From: Eutypa lata
Taxonomy: Eukaryota; Ascomycota; Sordariomycetes; Xylariales; Diatrypaceae
Assembly (NCBI GenBank): GCA_022661535.1
Contig: JAKULF010000003.1
Span: 1,488,001-1,552,000, forward strand
Direction: 5' to 3'
DNA length: 64,000 nucleotides
A program made the translations under genes and the position numbers. The notes below the pieces were generated by a model. It was not told where the DNA came from, made no database searches, and saw nothing but the letters and a program-made list of their open reading frames with translations. Positions 44,879 through 56,588 of the stretch are shown here, one piece after another (the stretch's first letter is position 1; each line of letters begins with the position of its first letter).

Positions 44879-47690
44879 ATGGCAGGAGGCGGAGGAGCCT
44901 CATCTGGTGCTGTGGCACCCCCTCTCAACCAGGCATTCGGCTACGGCATTGTCGTAGGGCTGGGATTTCTGTTTGCCTTTGGAATGATCATCACTACATG
45001 GGTTCTGAAGAGGTAAAACAGACCACACAACTCCATCGTGCTACATGCTCTCAAAGTGATGTGAATTAACCACTCGTCTTCTCAGGTATAACAATGAGCA
45101 ACAAACAAGTGAGATGTTCAACACGGCTGGCAGGACTGTCAAGTCCGGGCTGGTAGCTTCCGCCGTCGTTTCCTCGTGGACGTGGGCAGCGACACTCCTT
45201 CAATCATCTGGAGTTGCCTATCGCTATGGTGTTTCTGGGCCATTTTGGGTTCGTGCTATGGCTATCGTCTTCCATCCTCAGTGCTAGTCAACTAACTGTA
45301 TTTGCAGTACGCATCTGGAGCTACCGTGCAGATTATCCTTTTCGCGACACTGGCGATTGAGCTAAAAAGGAGAGCTCCCAATGCGCACACGTTTCTTGAA
45401 GTTATTCGGGCTCGATATGGTATGTTGCACACAAACCCTTGTCCCACCCCCTTTACCGTCGTACTAACCCAGCCAAAGGCCGCATGACCCACTGCGTCTT
45501 CATCTGCTTCGGATTATTTACGAATATCCTCGTCACGGCTATGCTCCTGACGGGTGGCTCTGCCGTAGTCACCTCCTTGACCGGAATGCATACAGCAGCA
45601 GCTTGTTTTTTGCTCCCCCTGGGTGTTGTTATATACACTATGTTTGGAGGGTACGTCTCCCGAGATATCGATGCGATATCACGTAGCTGACAAAGTCGTA
45701 GAATCAAAGCTACTTTCCTCACTGACTACGTAAGTCACATATATATCCCACTGAGCTCTTCTATTGAGCGCCCTCTAATTTCTCCAGGTTCACACCGTTG
45801 TCATCCTCGTCATCATCATGATCTTTGCTTTAACCGCGTACGCGACTGGTACTGAACTTGGATCACCTTCTGTCGTTTATGATCGACTAGTCAATGCTGC
45901 CGCGTTGCACCCTGTCGAGGTTAGTACTCATACTCAATATCCAACCCTTTTCCCTCCACATTTGATCTATCCGCAATTCCTACATGTAAAGAACATAGCT
46001 TTGGACAACACTAGAAACATGACCACTTCTTCCTGCTTCTTGGGGTACTTTTAAAGTTTGGTGCTCATTATACTCACTAAAATTGATAGGGTAACGCCGG
46101 TGGCTCATATCTTACCATGAAATCTCAACAAGGCGCGATCTTCTTCGTTATCAACATTGTTGGTGAGTTGAATTGGAACCATGTGCATTTAGAGCATAGA
46201 CTAACTTGATCTAGGAAACTTTGGTACTGTCTTCATGGACAATGGTAAGCATGACTTGTATTATGAACTAAGACCTGATGCCACGACTTTAAAGCTGCAT
46301 ATCATGTCATGATCAACCTTTAATTATACACACCCTGATACTTTGGGGAGAAGTGCGATGCTAATGGGACTATAGGATATTATAACAAAGCAATTGCTGC
46401 TTCCCCTGTCCATGCTTTGCCAGGGTACATCATGGGAGGTCTTGCATGGTTCGCCATACCATGGCTATGTGCTACGACTATGGGACTGAGTGCCCTAGCT
46501 CTCGAGGGATCTCCCTCTTTCCCGACATATCCCAACCGTATGGCCGCGGCGGACGTCACTGCAGGGCTCGTGCTCCCTTACGCAGCCGTTGGGTTGTTAG
46601 GCCGAGCTGGTGCTATATGTACCCTTATCATGATCTTTAGTAAGTTGCTTCTCATTAGGTAAATCAATTTATATCATTGCTAACATGATGTTTTAGTGGC
46701 TGTCACCTCTGCAACATCGGCTCAGCTGATTGCCGTCTCCTCGATTTTCACATATGATATCTATCAGTGAGTTTCAACATCCCTCGAAAGTGAACTGAGC
46801 TGTTACTAACCCTTAATATCAGGACTTACATCAACCCAATTGCCTCGGGGACTCGCTTAATTGCCATGTCTCACGCCAGCGTTGTTGCATACGGCCTTAT
46901 AATGGCTGGTTTCAGTGTTGGTCTTTACTATGCTGGAATCTCAATGGGCTGGCTCTATTTATGGATGGGGGTAATGATCAGTGCCGCCGTCATCCCAGCC
47001 ACATTGACACTTTTCTGGAAGCGACAGAACCGAATCGCCGCGGCATGCTCCCCTGTACTAGGCCTCATCTGCGCGTTGATCGCCTGGACTGTTACCTGCT
47101 ATAAGAAATTCGATGGTGTTCTTAGTGTCGACAACCTTGGGTCGGACATGCCGATGTTGGCTGGAAACGTTGTCGCCCTACTGAGTCCAGTCGTTTTTAT
47201 TCCAGTGTTCACGTACGGCTTCGGTGCTGATAACTACGATTGGGCGTCGATGGCTGCCATCAAGCAAGCTGACGACGTAGACCCCTCGGCCATTGTCGGG
47301 GCGGTCGAAACAGGATCGGGAGAAAGAGCTGGGTTTGTCATAGTTGCCCCTGAGCAAGATATGGTAAAGCTCAACAAGGCGTCGCGGTTAGCCAAGTGGT
47401 TGACTGTCTTCATGGCGATCTCGTTCCTCGTGCTCTGGCCGATGCCGATGTATGGGTCCGCTTACGTCTTTTCTAAGCCATTCTTCACCGGATGGGTCGT
47501 CGTCGGCATTATATGGCTGTTTGGCAGCGCCATCGCTGTTGGACTCTTCCCGCTCTGGGAGGGGAGAAAGAGCATGGCCCGAGTGTTCAAGGGTATGCTC
47601 GGCAAGGGAACGAAGACTCAGACGGTGGAGACGGTTGGCAAGTCTCTTGAGTCAGAGGAACCGGCTGCTGAGCCGGAAAAGAAGGAATGA
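44879..47690 (+). CDS. dur3: DUR3-type urea/sodium-solute symporter
   Basis: Plasma-membrane active urea transporter of the sodium:solute symporter family (DUR3). Eleven exons: 44879-45012, 45086-45248, 45308-45419, 45479-45650, 45702-45729, 45788-45919, 46090-46162, 46215-46244, 46376-46639, 46697-46766 and 46823-47690. They total 2046 nt (681 aa) in frame. Motifs include [80 protein letters not shown] and IYQTYINP. These match DUR3 proteins as I recall them. About 15 hydrophobic segments are spread along the chain, with a short charged C-tail ([11 protein letters not shown]). Exons 5 and 8 are only 28 and 30 nt. It lies 570 bases from a RIP-destroyed retroelement yet shows no damage. Confidence 0.92.
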
Positions 47691-49090
47691 ATCAAAAGCG
47701 GGAGACAACTTTTTATCGAGATACCCCTAGGAGGAAGTGTGGTCACTGAGCGTGATAGCCCGGGTCTATTGGGTTTAGAATGTTCTTTTTGGTAGAACTG
47801 TGGTGGACTACTAGATATAAATTTTATAATACACAAGATGGGTTTATAGACCAGAGCCAGTTTGCTAGTTGTAGTCTATTTGAATAGCCACCGAGGCTGT
47901 TGTTTCGCCTCGTATCTACAAGATCGCCTAATCACTCCTATCCTCAAACAGGGGCTCACATACTTCTTCGTTCGTGCTGTGACACCTCGCGTCTTGGGAC
48001 ATTGAAAAAACACGATAGTTCTTACAGGTGACTAACGCAGCAAATAATAATGAGTTCTTAAATACCTATTCGAACATATCAGCTGCGCGGCACAGCCTGC
48101 GCCTGCATGGTACCCCATGTAAGAAGTTGAGCATTCACCTCGTCAGGGTTTACAAATCACATATATAGCTCGTCTGCATCAAGAGCCCCAGTGATATGTG
48201 GTAACGCGGTTGGTGTCACAGTACTTTTTATGGCTGCCCAGAGGGAAGTAATTCCATGAGCTACCAGCACGATCCAAAAACGCCAACCCCTGCCTTGAGG
48301 TTTAGGAGGCGCATCGCTGGAGGCATGTTTGGTGGCATGGTTCGAACCGCGCTGAAAATGTATCGTGAGTAGGGTACTCCGTTGAGCTGCTTGGGCTGAC
48401 TTAACGGGTAGTAGACCTTATGGTTAACCTCCTGGGCATTGATGGAGAGAACGTACTTGGTTCTCGCGATGGGCTTCATAGCACATTACCCCGACGGGTT
48501 CTTTTCTGTTGATTGGATTGGTTTGTAAACTACCGCCTCCATGGGTGCTGATCTTTAAAGCAAGGGATAAATCACCTATGCCTTAGAGTAACCAGGGAAT
48601 AGGAAGACAGACGTGGCGGATGGGTACTTATTTGCCTAGATCGATGTTGTTGGGCATCCTAGGTGGGGTATACGTAGCATTGGTGCAGATATTATATCAG
48701 TGAGTGACATATATTATCGCATTCTAGCTACCACTTACTACAGGATCGGATACGCTCAGCTCAGCTGTTGTTTTATTGATCTAAAAGAAAGAAATCTAGG
48801 AATCTAGGTAATAGGCATTATATGCCTTACAAAAGTGGACGTGGTAGAGATCAGGTAACGTGGCTTCGGGTAGCTCTATATGGCAAGGATCATTTAACGC
48901 AACACACCCCTTGATCGCTAACATTACTATTGCCATTGCCATTTCGGGCGAGCTTTTGAAGCTATTTACACCTTGCTCGTCGGCGACCCTTGGAATTTTG
49001 GCATCCTTTAAATTACACCCCCGAGCTCGTCGACCCTATCCATCACCGACCGACGAATCAACGTTCCGCATTTGTATCGCTTCGATCCAG
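47691..49090. other. Intergenic region, no gene seen
   Basis: About 1.4 kb after the transporter. A minus-strand frame at 48261-48479 and a plus frame at 48860-49141 show no domain. From about 48900 the text becomes C-rich in CC/CG contexts and grades into the next AT block, so it may be the less mutated edge of a repeat. Confidence 0.45.
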
Positions 49091-50830
49091 CTTTTTTTTA
49101 AGGCATCGGCATCCGGAAGTAATCTTTTTTTATATACGTAATAAGTTCGTTTTCGGCTTAACGTAATAGTCGTTATTATCCGCTAAAATATAAAACCGGA
49201 AAAATAATACATTAAACCGTTTATTCGATTTTAAGTAATAATTATTTAATTACTTTTATATAAAATAAAATAAAATAAAACGAATTATTTACTTTTAATT
49301 TTAAATTATTTCGTTATCGTTGTTATATTTTATTATATCGTAATATTAACGTTTCGTAATAACCTTTTAAACGTCGACTTTAACTTTTCGTATTTCGATT
49401 CGAGCTTTATATATAATTTTAATTAAGCGTTAAAGTTAAATTTTTTTTTAATACTTTTATATATATATAACTTAAGCGTTTTTTTTAAAATTATTCGTTT
49501 ATATATAACGTATATTAAAACGTTATAATTATTTAATAATTATTTATATTTATAATTAAAATAAATAAAATATAAATATTTATATTATTTTTTTAACGTT
49601 ATCGTTATATATTTTTTAAATAATAAACGAAAATAATTTTCTTTATATATATTTATATATTATTATAATTTAATAATAAATAATTTTAAATATTTATTAA
49701 ATATAATAAATAATTTATTACGTGTTTTTTAATTAATAAATTTATTTATTTATATTATTATTTAATTAAAAATTAATTATTAATTAATAATTAAAACGAA
49801 GTTTTATATAACGATTTATTTATTAATTTTCGAAATACTTTTAATTTTAATTTATATATATATATTATATTATTATTAATATTAAATTTTTAAATTAATT
49901 AAATTATATTAAGTTTAATTTAACGCTTTTATATATCGTTTATACGTTAAATTAATAATATTTTAACGTAATAATATTAAACGTTTTTTAAGTTTTTTTA
50001 TAATTATTTAAATAAATAAATTAAATTCGTTAAATATTAACGTTAAAATCGTTTTATTTATACTTTTAATAATTTAATTTTAAAAAATAACTTATTAATT
50101 AATTATTATTAATTATTTAATAATACGATTAATAAAGTGTTTACGATTATTTTCGTATTTAATTTTAATGTTTTTTTTTAATTATAATCGTTAAAATTTA
50201 TAATTTAAATTTACGTTAATTTATAATTTAAAGTTTTTATATATCGAATTTTTTATTATATTATTTTTATTAATAAGCGTTTTTTTATTAAATATAACGC
50301 TTAATAATAAAAACGTATAAAGTTTTAAATAAAACGTAAATTAAATTTAAATTATTTAAATTAATATATAATTATATATTTTAAAATTTAATATAATATT
50401 AATAAAAAGTAAATTATTAAAATTAAGTTTTATAATTAACGAATTTATAATTAACGAATATTATAAAAGAAAAGTTATTTAATAATAAAAATATCGTTAA
50501 AAAATATATATAAATTACGTAGTTTTAAATTAAATAATTTAAAGTTATTATATAATATATATATATATATAAAGCTTATAATTATTACATTTTAATTATT
50601 ATTTATTATAAAATTAAATACGTTTAATTTAATTATTATTTTATTAATTTAAAAAAAAAAAATTTAAAAATTTAAATAATAAATATTATATATTTTATAA
50701 AAATAAATATAATAAAAATTAAATAACGTAATTTTAAATAACTTTATATAATAAAGATTATTTAACGTAATATATATAATTTTTTTTTTCTTTTTCTTTT
50801 TTATATATATATTTACGTAAAAACATCTTT
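49091..50830. repeat. Second RIP-mutated AT-rich block
   Basis: About 1.7 kb of nearly pure A+T with CA and TG almost absent, and remaining C and G mainly in CG or in CT/AG. The left edge is gradual (49090-49250), the right edge sharper near 50830 after a T-rich run at about 50779-50803. I found no LTR pair or open frame. It is probably a remnant of another transposon. Confidence 0.8.
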
Positions 50831-51272
50831 TAATTTTACAGTAAAATATAAACATATAACAACTGGTGGAACGGCCCTTATGTCGGTCTCTGTCGCAGAA
50901 GCAGTCGCTTAAGAAGTAAGGGATGACTTTTTGTAAGTGATAGTGACGAGGAGCCGCTGCGTGCATATCATATGCATAAAGCTATATAACACCCCAGTTT
51001 GGGTATCAATCGGTGTATTAATACTGCCACTCTACTCTTCGACTTTCCCGTCATTTCGGCCTCTTTGGACCGCTCCTGTGGGCCGTCTTTCTCGATTTCA
51101 TCAGGTCTGAGACTTTTGTAACATTAGATACAAATCATATAATTACATTTGTTCGACGTTTTCCACACCCACAGCAGATCGAGCTCTACCAACTCTCAAA
51201 CGTGAAGGTTAAACCCAACCTTTTAGACATAGCAGGCCTTATTCCGCTGCTTAGCAGGTCCCATCCCTCAAG

Positions 51273-51809
51273 ATGGCTAAGCTAGAGCGTGTTCTGCGTA
51301 TGTCAGGGTCATACCACCGCAAAGATGGCGTTTCTGAAGAGGAGTTTCACCGTTTCTCGAGGCATCATGCTGTCGCGTGCGCCAAGATCCATCAGAAACA
51401 TGGAATTTTGAAGTATCAAATTGTTTGTACTCCATTTTATCCCTCCGAGGGTTCTGTCTGACAAAACGCGCAGGCCTACAGCTCCTCTAGCGCTCAAGAA
51501 CTAGCAAAAAGCATGAAAACTCCATACAAGGTCAACAACCACGATCTGGAGATCGAATACTACTTCAAGGATGTCGCTCACCTCCTTGCTGTATCTGCCG
51601 ACCAAGAATTTAAGGACCTCCACCTCGAGTCCGAGCCCTACGTCCGTCACGATACTGCGAGCGTCACCTTGACCTGGATTGAGGTGTACTTGGAGGATGG
51701 TAAAATGGTTAATGCCACTGCAGAAGGGGAAAGCCTGTATCCGTCTTTCGCCGAATTGTCTGATATAAAAGGAACGGAAGAATCTGTTGCCAATTATTAT
51801 GAGAAATGA
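51273..51809 (+). CDS. EthD-domain-like protein
   Basis: Small protein of the EthD / dimeric alpha-beta barrel type, a fold used by small fungal aromatic-compound enzymes and accessory proteins. Exons are 51273-51422 and 51474-51809 (486 nt, 161 aa, in frame); the intron is 51 nt with a GTTTGT donor. Visible features are RMSGSYHRKDGVSEEEFHRF, SRHHAVACAKIHQKHGILKY (the F-x3-H-x-x-x-A helix typical of EthD), DLEIEYYFKDVAHLLAVSAD and SVTLTWIEVYLEDGKMVN. No signal peptide is seen. The substrate is unknown, and no biosynthetic partner gene lies nearby. It sits 440 bases from the second AT-rich block. Confidence 0.75.
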
Positions 51810-53392
51810 GAGCATACTCCTACATCCGTGCCTGATGGAGGTGTCCATGACGTTGAAGATAGCTCATAAATCATCTCTACATTTTGAACTATCGCTAGCA
51901 GAATAGTTTTACCGGGAATTCAATTCAAAGCTCGGCATATCAACGTAGTGATTAGCTTTTAACATTACATTTTTCTTACCTCGATGTGTATGAAGCAGGT
52001 AGACAACAACATAACGAGCAATTTTTAGTGAATATTTCTAGACTGCTGAGGGTGGGGCTTATGACAACCCTTCTTCAGTTCAGTCTGTACGTCATGTGGC
52101 AGTACGATGAAGTTCTGTATTTTTCTCGACGAAATTTCTTCATAGCACAGACAAAATTCGCCATAACAGCAAAGGACCAGCATCATCCGAGAAGGCTGAA
52201 ACCCCCCTCCCCCTATACATGATATTACCGGAGATTCCTCGCCCTTATGGATGGTTTCAGGTACCCAGGTTGTTTTTGTTCCAAACCCTCCTATTATCTC
52301 TCCTCCAATGTTTTCCGACATAACAGAGTTATAAATTATGTCCAGCATTAGTAGACTCCAAACCGTCGGGATAATTGCACAGAAGGGTTTATGAAATGGT
52401 TCCTAAGCGTTGCCCACCACAATACCTATTAACACCCATTGTCCCAACATCGACAACTGCTTAAGTGGTAATATATAAGGTAATTCTTGAAAATCTCATT
52501 ATGTATAACACTATAATTTGTGGTATGTTCAGAATGCGTAAACTTTACAATATTATGTTCATATGGTAATATTAATATTTAATGCTATCTTAATTTAGGC
52601 ATTAATGTAACAAAGCTTGGAAAAAGCATAAATAAAATTTAAATCACTTTACAAACAACATTGCTCTACAAACTTTGTTTGACTAGCTAGTGGTTTCTAT
52701 AAGAAGTTTGCGTAAATATACTTAATCTCCTACCAGAGGACGAGGTAGTATGATGTGGAAAACAATAGTTACTAACTTGATAAAGGATTGTATTATAAAT
52801 AACAAACAAGAAAACTATTCATGTTTGTCTTTGCTCACTATCAAAAGGGCCAAACCCCCTTTATATATGTGCACCGCAGATAGCCCAGTGGATCCCTGGT
52901 GCTCACCATATAATATCCAACCTGTCTCCTAACACTTCTCTAACACCTAGAAGAGAACCCATATTTACTACAATAATACGAATAATAGATACATCCATAC
53001 TAATAAGGCCACTCTTTCAGCAATCATCTGTTTCTATTGATATTCAATCCCCTAACACTGTAATAAGCATATCGACATAGCTAGTTAAGTATTGTGCCAT
53101 TGAGAAGGTAGATAACAATACACAAACATTGACAATACGGAGGACATATTGTCACAAAGGACAGTGCCTTCGCCCTAATGTGCAGACCAATCATCACTAT
53201 ATATAAGATTTTTAATCCAGAATATGATCAGTTTTAGCTTACCCACGATTAATTTACTACTTAAGTCTTCCTACGCCCGTTATTATTTCCACTCAACACA
53301 CCTGAGAATTAACAACAACGACATCATTACCTTCCTTACCCTCTATCTTTAAATTCTTCAGAACCAAAGCATATACATACTATATTCCCAAT
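51810..53392. other. Intergenic region with repeat copy
   Basis: About 1.6 kb of AT-leaning sequence without a gene. It holds copy 2 of the dispersed TATA/A-box-like repeat at 52856-52910. Short frames at 51986-52222 and 52750-52932 have no domain. Confidence 0.5.
52856..52910 (+). repeat. Dispersed repeat copy 2 (TATA plus A-box-like core)
   Basis: Aligns with 11178-11234. It starts CCCCTTTATATAT, then has an A-box-like TAGCCCAGTGG at 52881-52891. Most differences over the first 38 bases are A/G or C/T. Confidence 0.55.
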
Positions 53393-54538
53393 ATGACTCG
53401 CAAACTTGTATCCATCCGTCAAATCTCTGCCCTTCGGGATATTGCAGGAACTCCAGACATTCAGATTGCAGTCATTGACGGTTGGACATGCTTAGTTCGA
53501 GCCCGACAGTTCATTAAGGATGAACTCGTCGTCTTCTTTGAGATTGATGCTTTCCTACCACCTCCCACTGAAGATTCCCGTTACGGCTGGACATACAACC
53601 CCGCGCATCACAGCGTCATCACCTGGAAGGGCTACAAAGGAATACATGTCAAGTCGATCATGATCAACAATTGCTTCGAGATTTCCCAGGGCGTTGTTCT
53701 CAAGCTTAAAGAATTCCCGGAAGTTGAGCAGGTTTACGAATATCTCACGAAAAGGCTAGGAGATAATAAGGGAGAGGAGCAGGCAATGAGTATGTGCTTT
53801 GCCGGCAAACTCGGAGTCAAGAAATGGGAACGGGACGAAGCCGGAATTTGCACACCACTGGGACGACTTCCCACTTTCTTTCCCACGACAGATATTGAAC
53901 GCGTCCAAAACATCCAAACGATATTCACACTAGAGCACTCGAAGGCCGTGTATCAAGAATCTGTCAAGGTAGATGGATCACCGATGACAGTCTACTACGT
54001 AAAGAAAGATTCTCAATACTATCGATCCCTTCCACATCTTCCAGTGGGCTCCAAGGGAGACATGGAGAATGGCCGCTTTGGAGTCTGCAGCCGTAACTCA
54101 GATCTTGCTGAGGGTGGCAAAAGCATATTTTGGGAAGTAGCCCTGAGGAATTGATTACCACTCAAGCTCGCTAGGGTCAGCCGAAGCATTGCTATTCAAG
54201 GAGTATTATACGGGAGACCGATTCAGCAGAACCGGAATGCATTCAACACTGGCTTCCACGACTTCTTCGTTCATTCGATGTTCGATATTGACCGCCAAGA
54301 GCGATTGAAACCTGGCGAGACGGTTCTACGAACGAAGCAACTTGGTATCCAACACGTTCCTGTCTTTGGAGAAGTCAATCTCCACGCAATCGCTAGCAGT
54401 AACAAAGACCTCCTCAAGCGTGCGGAGGGAACAGGAATCAACGGCAAACAGAGAGAGGGGCTGGTGTACAAGAATGTTGTCGATGGCCGCTGGTTCAAGG
54501 TAATCGCGAACGACTACCTCCTAAATCACGGGGAATAG
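53393..54538 (+). pseudogene. DraRnl-type RNA ligase, interrupted by an in-frame TGA
   Basis: ATP-dependent RNA ligase of the Deinococcus Rnl (DRB0094) type. It has an N-terminal OB-fold-like part (RKLVSIRQISALRDIAGTPD, VIDGWTCLVRARQFIKDELV, VFFEIDAFLP), then the nucleotidyltransferase core. Motif I is KVDG with Lys192 as the adenylation residue, and GRFGVCSRNSDL follows. After FWEVALRN comes a TGA at 54152-54154. The same frame then continues to 54538 with IAIQGVLYGRPIQ, FFVHSMFDIDRQE, REGLVYKNVVDG (motif IV) and WFKVIANDYLL (motif V). Motif III normally reads QGE; here it is QGV (GTA). One stop in a frame otherwise open for 382 codons, plus a lost motif III glutamate, suggests a recently inactivated gene. 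CGA to TGA by a C-to-T change is one simple explanation. Readthrough or a sequence error are alternatives. No in-frame intron removes the stop. Confidence 0.78.
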
Positions 54539-55016
54539 GGGGCTGGGGTAATTATCCTCAAGCGGCTTCACGTGCATGGGCTCAGCAGAAAGGCGTTTAA
54601 TTACGAACAATAATACTATGGCATTTAGAGAAGAGGTTGCCTCCTGGCATAACAGAAATTGGTAGAGCTATAACTGTCACTTAGACCACCCAGATGAACC
54701 TGCAAGACTGCAGGCGCAGCAGTGAAAACAGCTAGTTATACAATAAGTCTCTAGACAGGGCAATGTCGTCAAATGAGTAAACCTTGGAAAGGTGACGAAT
54801 GCATAAACGAGTATTATATCATATTCAAATGCCTTGTGAGGGAATGCATCATTTCTATTTGACAAACGACTTAACTGGTAGCGAATAACAGGTGGTGACT
54901 CGATAAAATACGTAACTTCGTTATTAGATGTACTAAATGAGAGGAGTATAAACGAATTGCCAAATATAGAACTCCATACACAACATATACCAATCTTCCT
55001 AGACAACCTTTAGGAT
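54539..55016. other. Convergent intergenic region
   Basis: About 480 bases between the RNA ligase locus (+) and the dehydrogenase (-). A minus frame at 54677-55006 shows no domain. Confidence 0.5.
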
Positions 55017-55970
55017 TCAAGGTATCCACCCCTCCTTCCGCATTTCCCGGGTTGTCCACTCTTCTAGCCTAGCAGCAAGCGACAAGTCTTTAGCCGCACA
55101 ACTCTGCCAGCCCGACTCTGCAATTCTCTGGAAGTACGTCCCGCTCTGCTCTGGCTTCATGTCTAGACTCGCCGCGCAGAAGACACTTGTCCAAGACCCT
55201 CGGTCCGAGTCGAACCTACCTCCCAAGGAACCGTACACATTGAATGCCTTTAGCATCCAACTAGGTACTTCCGATGCCCGGACCCCTATCTGGCTATCCA
55301 CAAACCCAGGATGCACAGCCGCGGTCCATATCTCGCCGCTCCCGGCTCTCGAACTCGGCGAACCCGGTCCGTAGAGTTTGTCTAGGGTCTTCGCGTGTAG
55401 GACATTGGCGAGCTTCGATTGGCCGTACCTGGTCAGGCCGCTGGCATGGGGCAACGAGGTGTCCGCGAAGTTGATCCCTCCCATGGGTGCAGAGTGATGG
55501 CCAGAGGACGTCAGGTTGACGATACGGACGCTTCCTGGTGGGCAGGTATTGGAAGTTTGAAGCATAAGCGGTAGTAGATGGGAAGTGAAGACCCAATGGG
55601 CAAGGTAGTTTGTCTGCCACTGCTCCTCGTGTCCGTCCTTTGTGATCTCGAATGGCGTGGCCATGATTCCGGCGTTGTTTATCAGACCGTGAAGCGCGTT
55701 TTCCTTGGAAAGGAATAGTTTTGCTGCGGCCACGACTGAAGATAGTGAAAGATGGTCCATCTCTAATGCACTGAGGTGTGCTTGTGGGTAAAGCTGTTTG
55801 ATTCCAGATATGGCCGTTTCTCCCTTTGTGCTGTTACGGCAACACAAATAGACGTGTGCGCCGTGTTCTGCGAGTCGACCAACAGTATGGAATCCGATAC
55901 CCGAAGTTCCGCCAGTGACGATATATACCTTTCCGGTGAGATCGGGTAGAGAGTCAGGGTGGAAGGTCAT
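55017..55970 (-). CDS. Short-chain dehydrogenase/reductase (retinol-dehydrogenase-like)
   Basis: Classical SDR, probably NADP-dependent, substrate unknown. It is a single exon of 317 aa starting MTFHPDSLPDLTGKVYIVTG. It shows the cofactor motif TGGTSGIG (residues about 19-26), CRNSTKGE after the second strand, NNAGIMATPFE, the catalytic serine in NLTSSGHH, and RYGQSKLANVLHAKTL holding the YxxxK pair, then VHPGFVDSQIGV. The Arg in CCRN after beta-2 fits NADPH use in WWOX/retinol-dehydrogenase-like members. No transmembrane segment is visible. It is convergent with the ligase and divergent from the bZIP gene; the shared 620-base region may hold both promoters. Confidence 0.85.
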   Translation of the reverse strand: MTFHPDSLPDLTGKVYIVTGGTSGIGFHTVGRLAEHGAHVYLCCRNSTKGETAISGIKQLYPQAHLSALEMDHLSLSSVVAAAKLFLSKENALHGLINNAGIMATPFEITKDGHEEQWQTNYLAHWVFTSHLLPLMLQTSNTCPPGSVRIVNLTSSGHHSAPMGGINFADTSLPHASGLTRYGQSKLANVLHAKTLDKLYGPGSPSSRAGSGEIWTAAVHPGFVDSQIGVRASEVPSWMLKAFNVYGSLGGRFDSDRGSWTSVFCAASLDMKPEQSGTYFQRIAESGWQSCAAKDLSLAARLEEWTTREMRKEGWIP

Positions 55971-56588
55971 TTTGCTTTCGTCCAGTCGATGATAGAATGT
56001 GAAAGCGTTTAAAAGGGGTAACTAAGTAAAAGTTGAAATGTGTGAATGTGATGATAAGGAGAATATGAAAATGATGACTGTGAGAGGTCGTTGTAGACTT
56101 TAGGACACTTGCTGAAATGGATTATCCCATGGATTAAGAGCTAATACAGCCGACCTTTATACAAGACCAAGAGTATTTCTTGACTCCCCCTTTTGAGTCC
56201 GTGAGAGCGCCCCTTAGGATCGCCAAGAGTCTCTGTGAGCCAGTTGCATAGAGTTAAGATTGTTAGGGTTAGCATGAAATGTGAGCAGTCTGCATGAAGC
56301 TAGAGTGAATTGAGCTTAATTACGTTGCGGCAGCAAGGGTTGGGATCCTTCCAGAGCTATCGCCTCAGCCCTACATTAGGCAGTAGATAATCGTCGTGAA
56401 CAAATGTCATCGACTTAAACTCCGTGTGACTTTGATTGCCCATATATCGGAATTGGACGTCTCCCACCAATCTTCCCAAGGATCTATATTGTGAGCAAGC
56501 TGCATGTAAGCTCGGCCTGCGCGACAAGGCCGGCATCACCATCGTCATCTAAGGTACATTCCGGATAGCACTGGATTCTAATTTGGAT
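55971..56588. other. Divergent promoter region
   Basis: About 620 bases between the divergent dehydrogenase and bZIP genes. A minus frame at 56357-56548 has no domain. Confidence 0.45.

Noticed and set aside
48340..48360. GGTTCGAACC as a B-box of a tRNA
   Set aside because: It is a short palindrome with no A-box upstream or cloverleaf around it.
50664..50966. 100-aa minus-strand frame rich in Lys, Ile and Tyr
   Set aside because: Translation of AT-saturated RIP DNA, not a protein.
54122..54180. An intron removing the TGA from the RNA ligase
   Set aside because: The only GT...AG pair nearby (GTAGCC to CGCTAG) is about 38 nt and shifts the frame, losing the downstream motifs.
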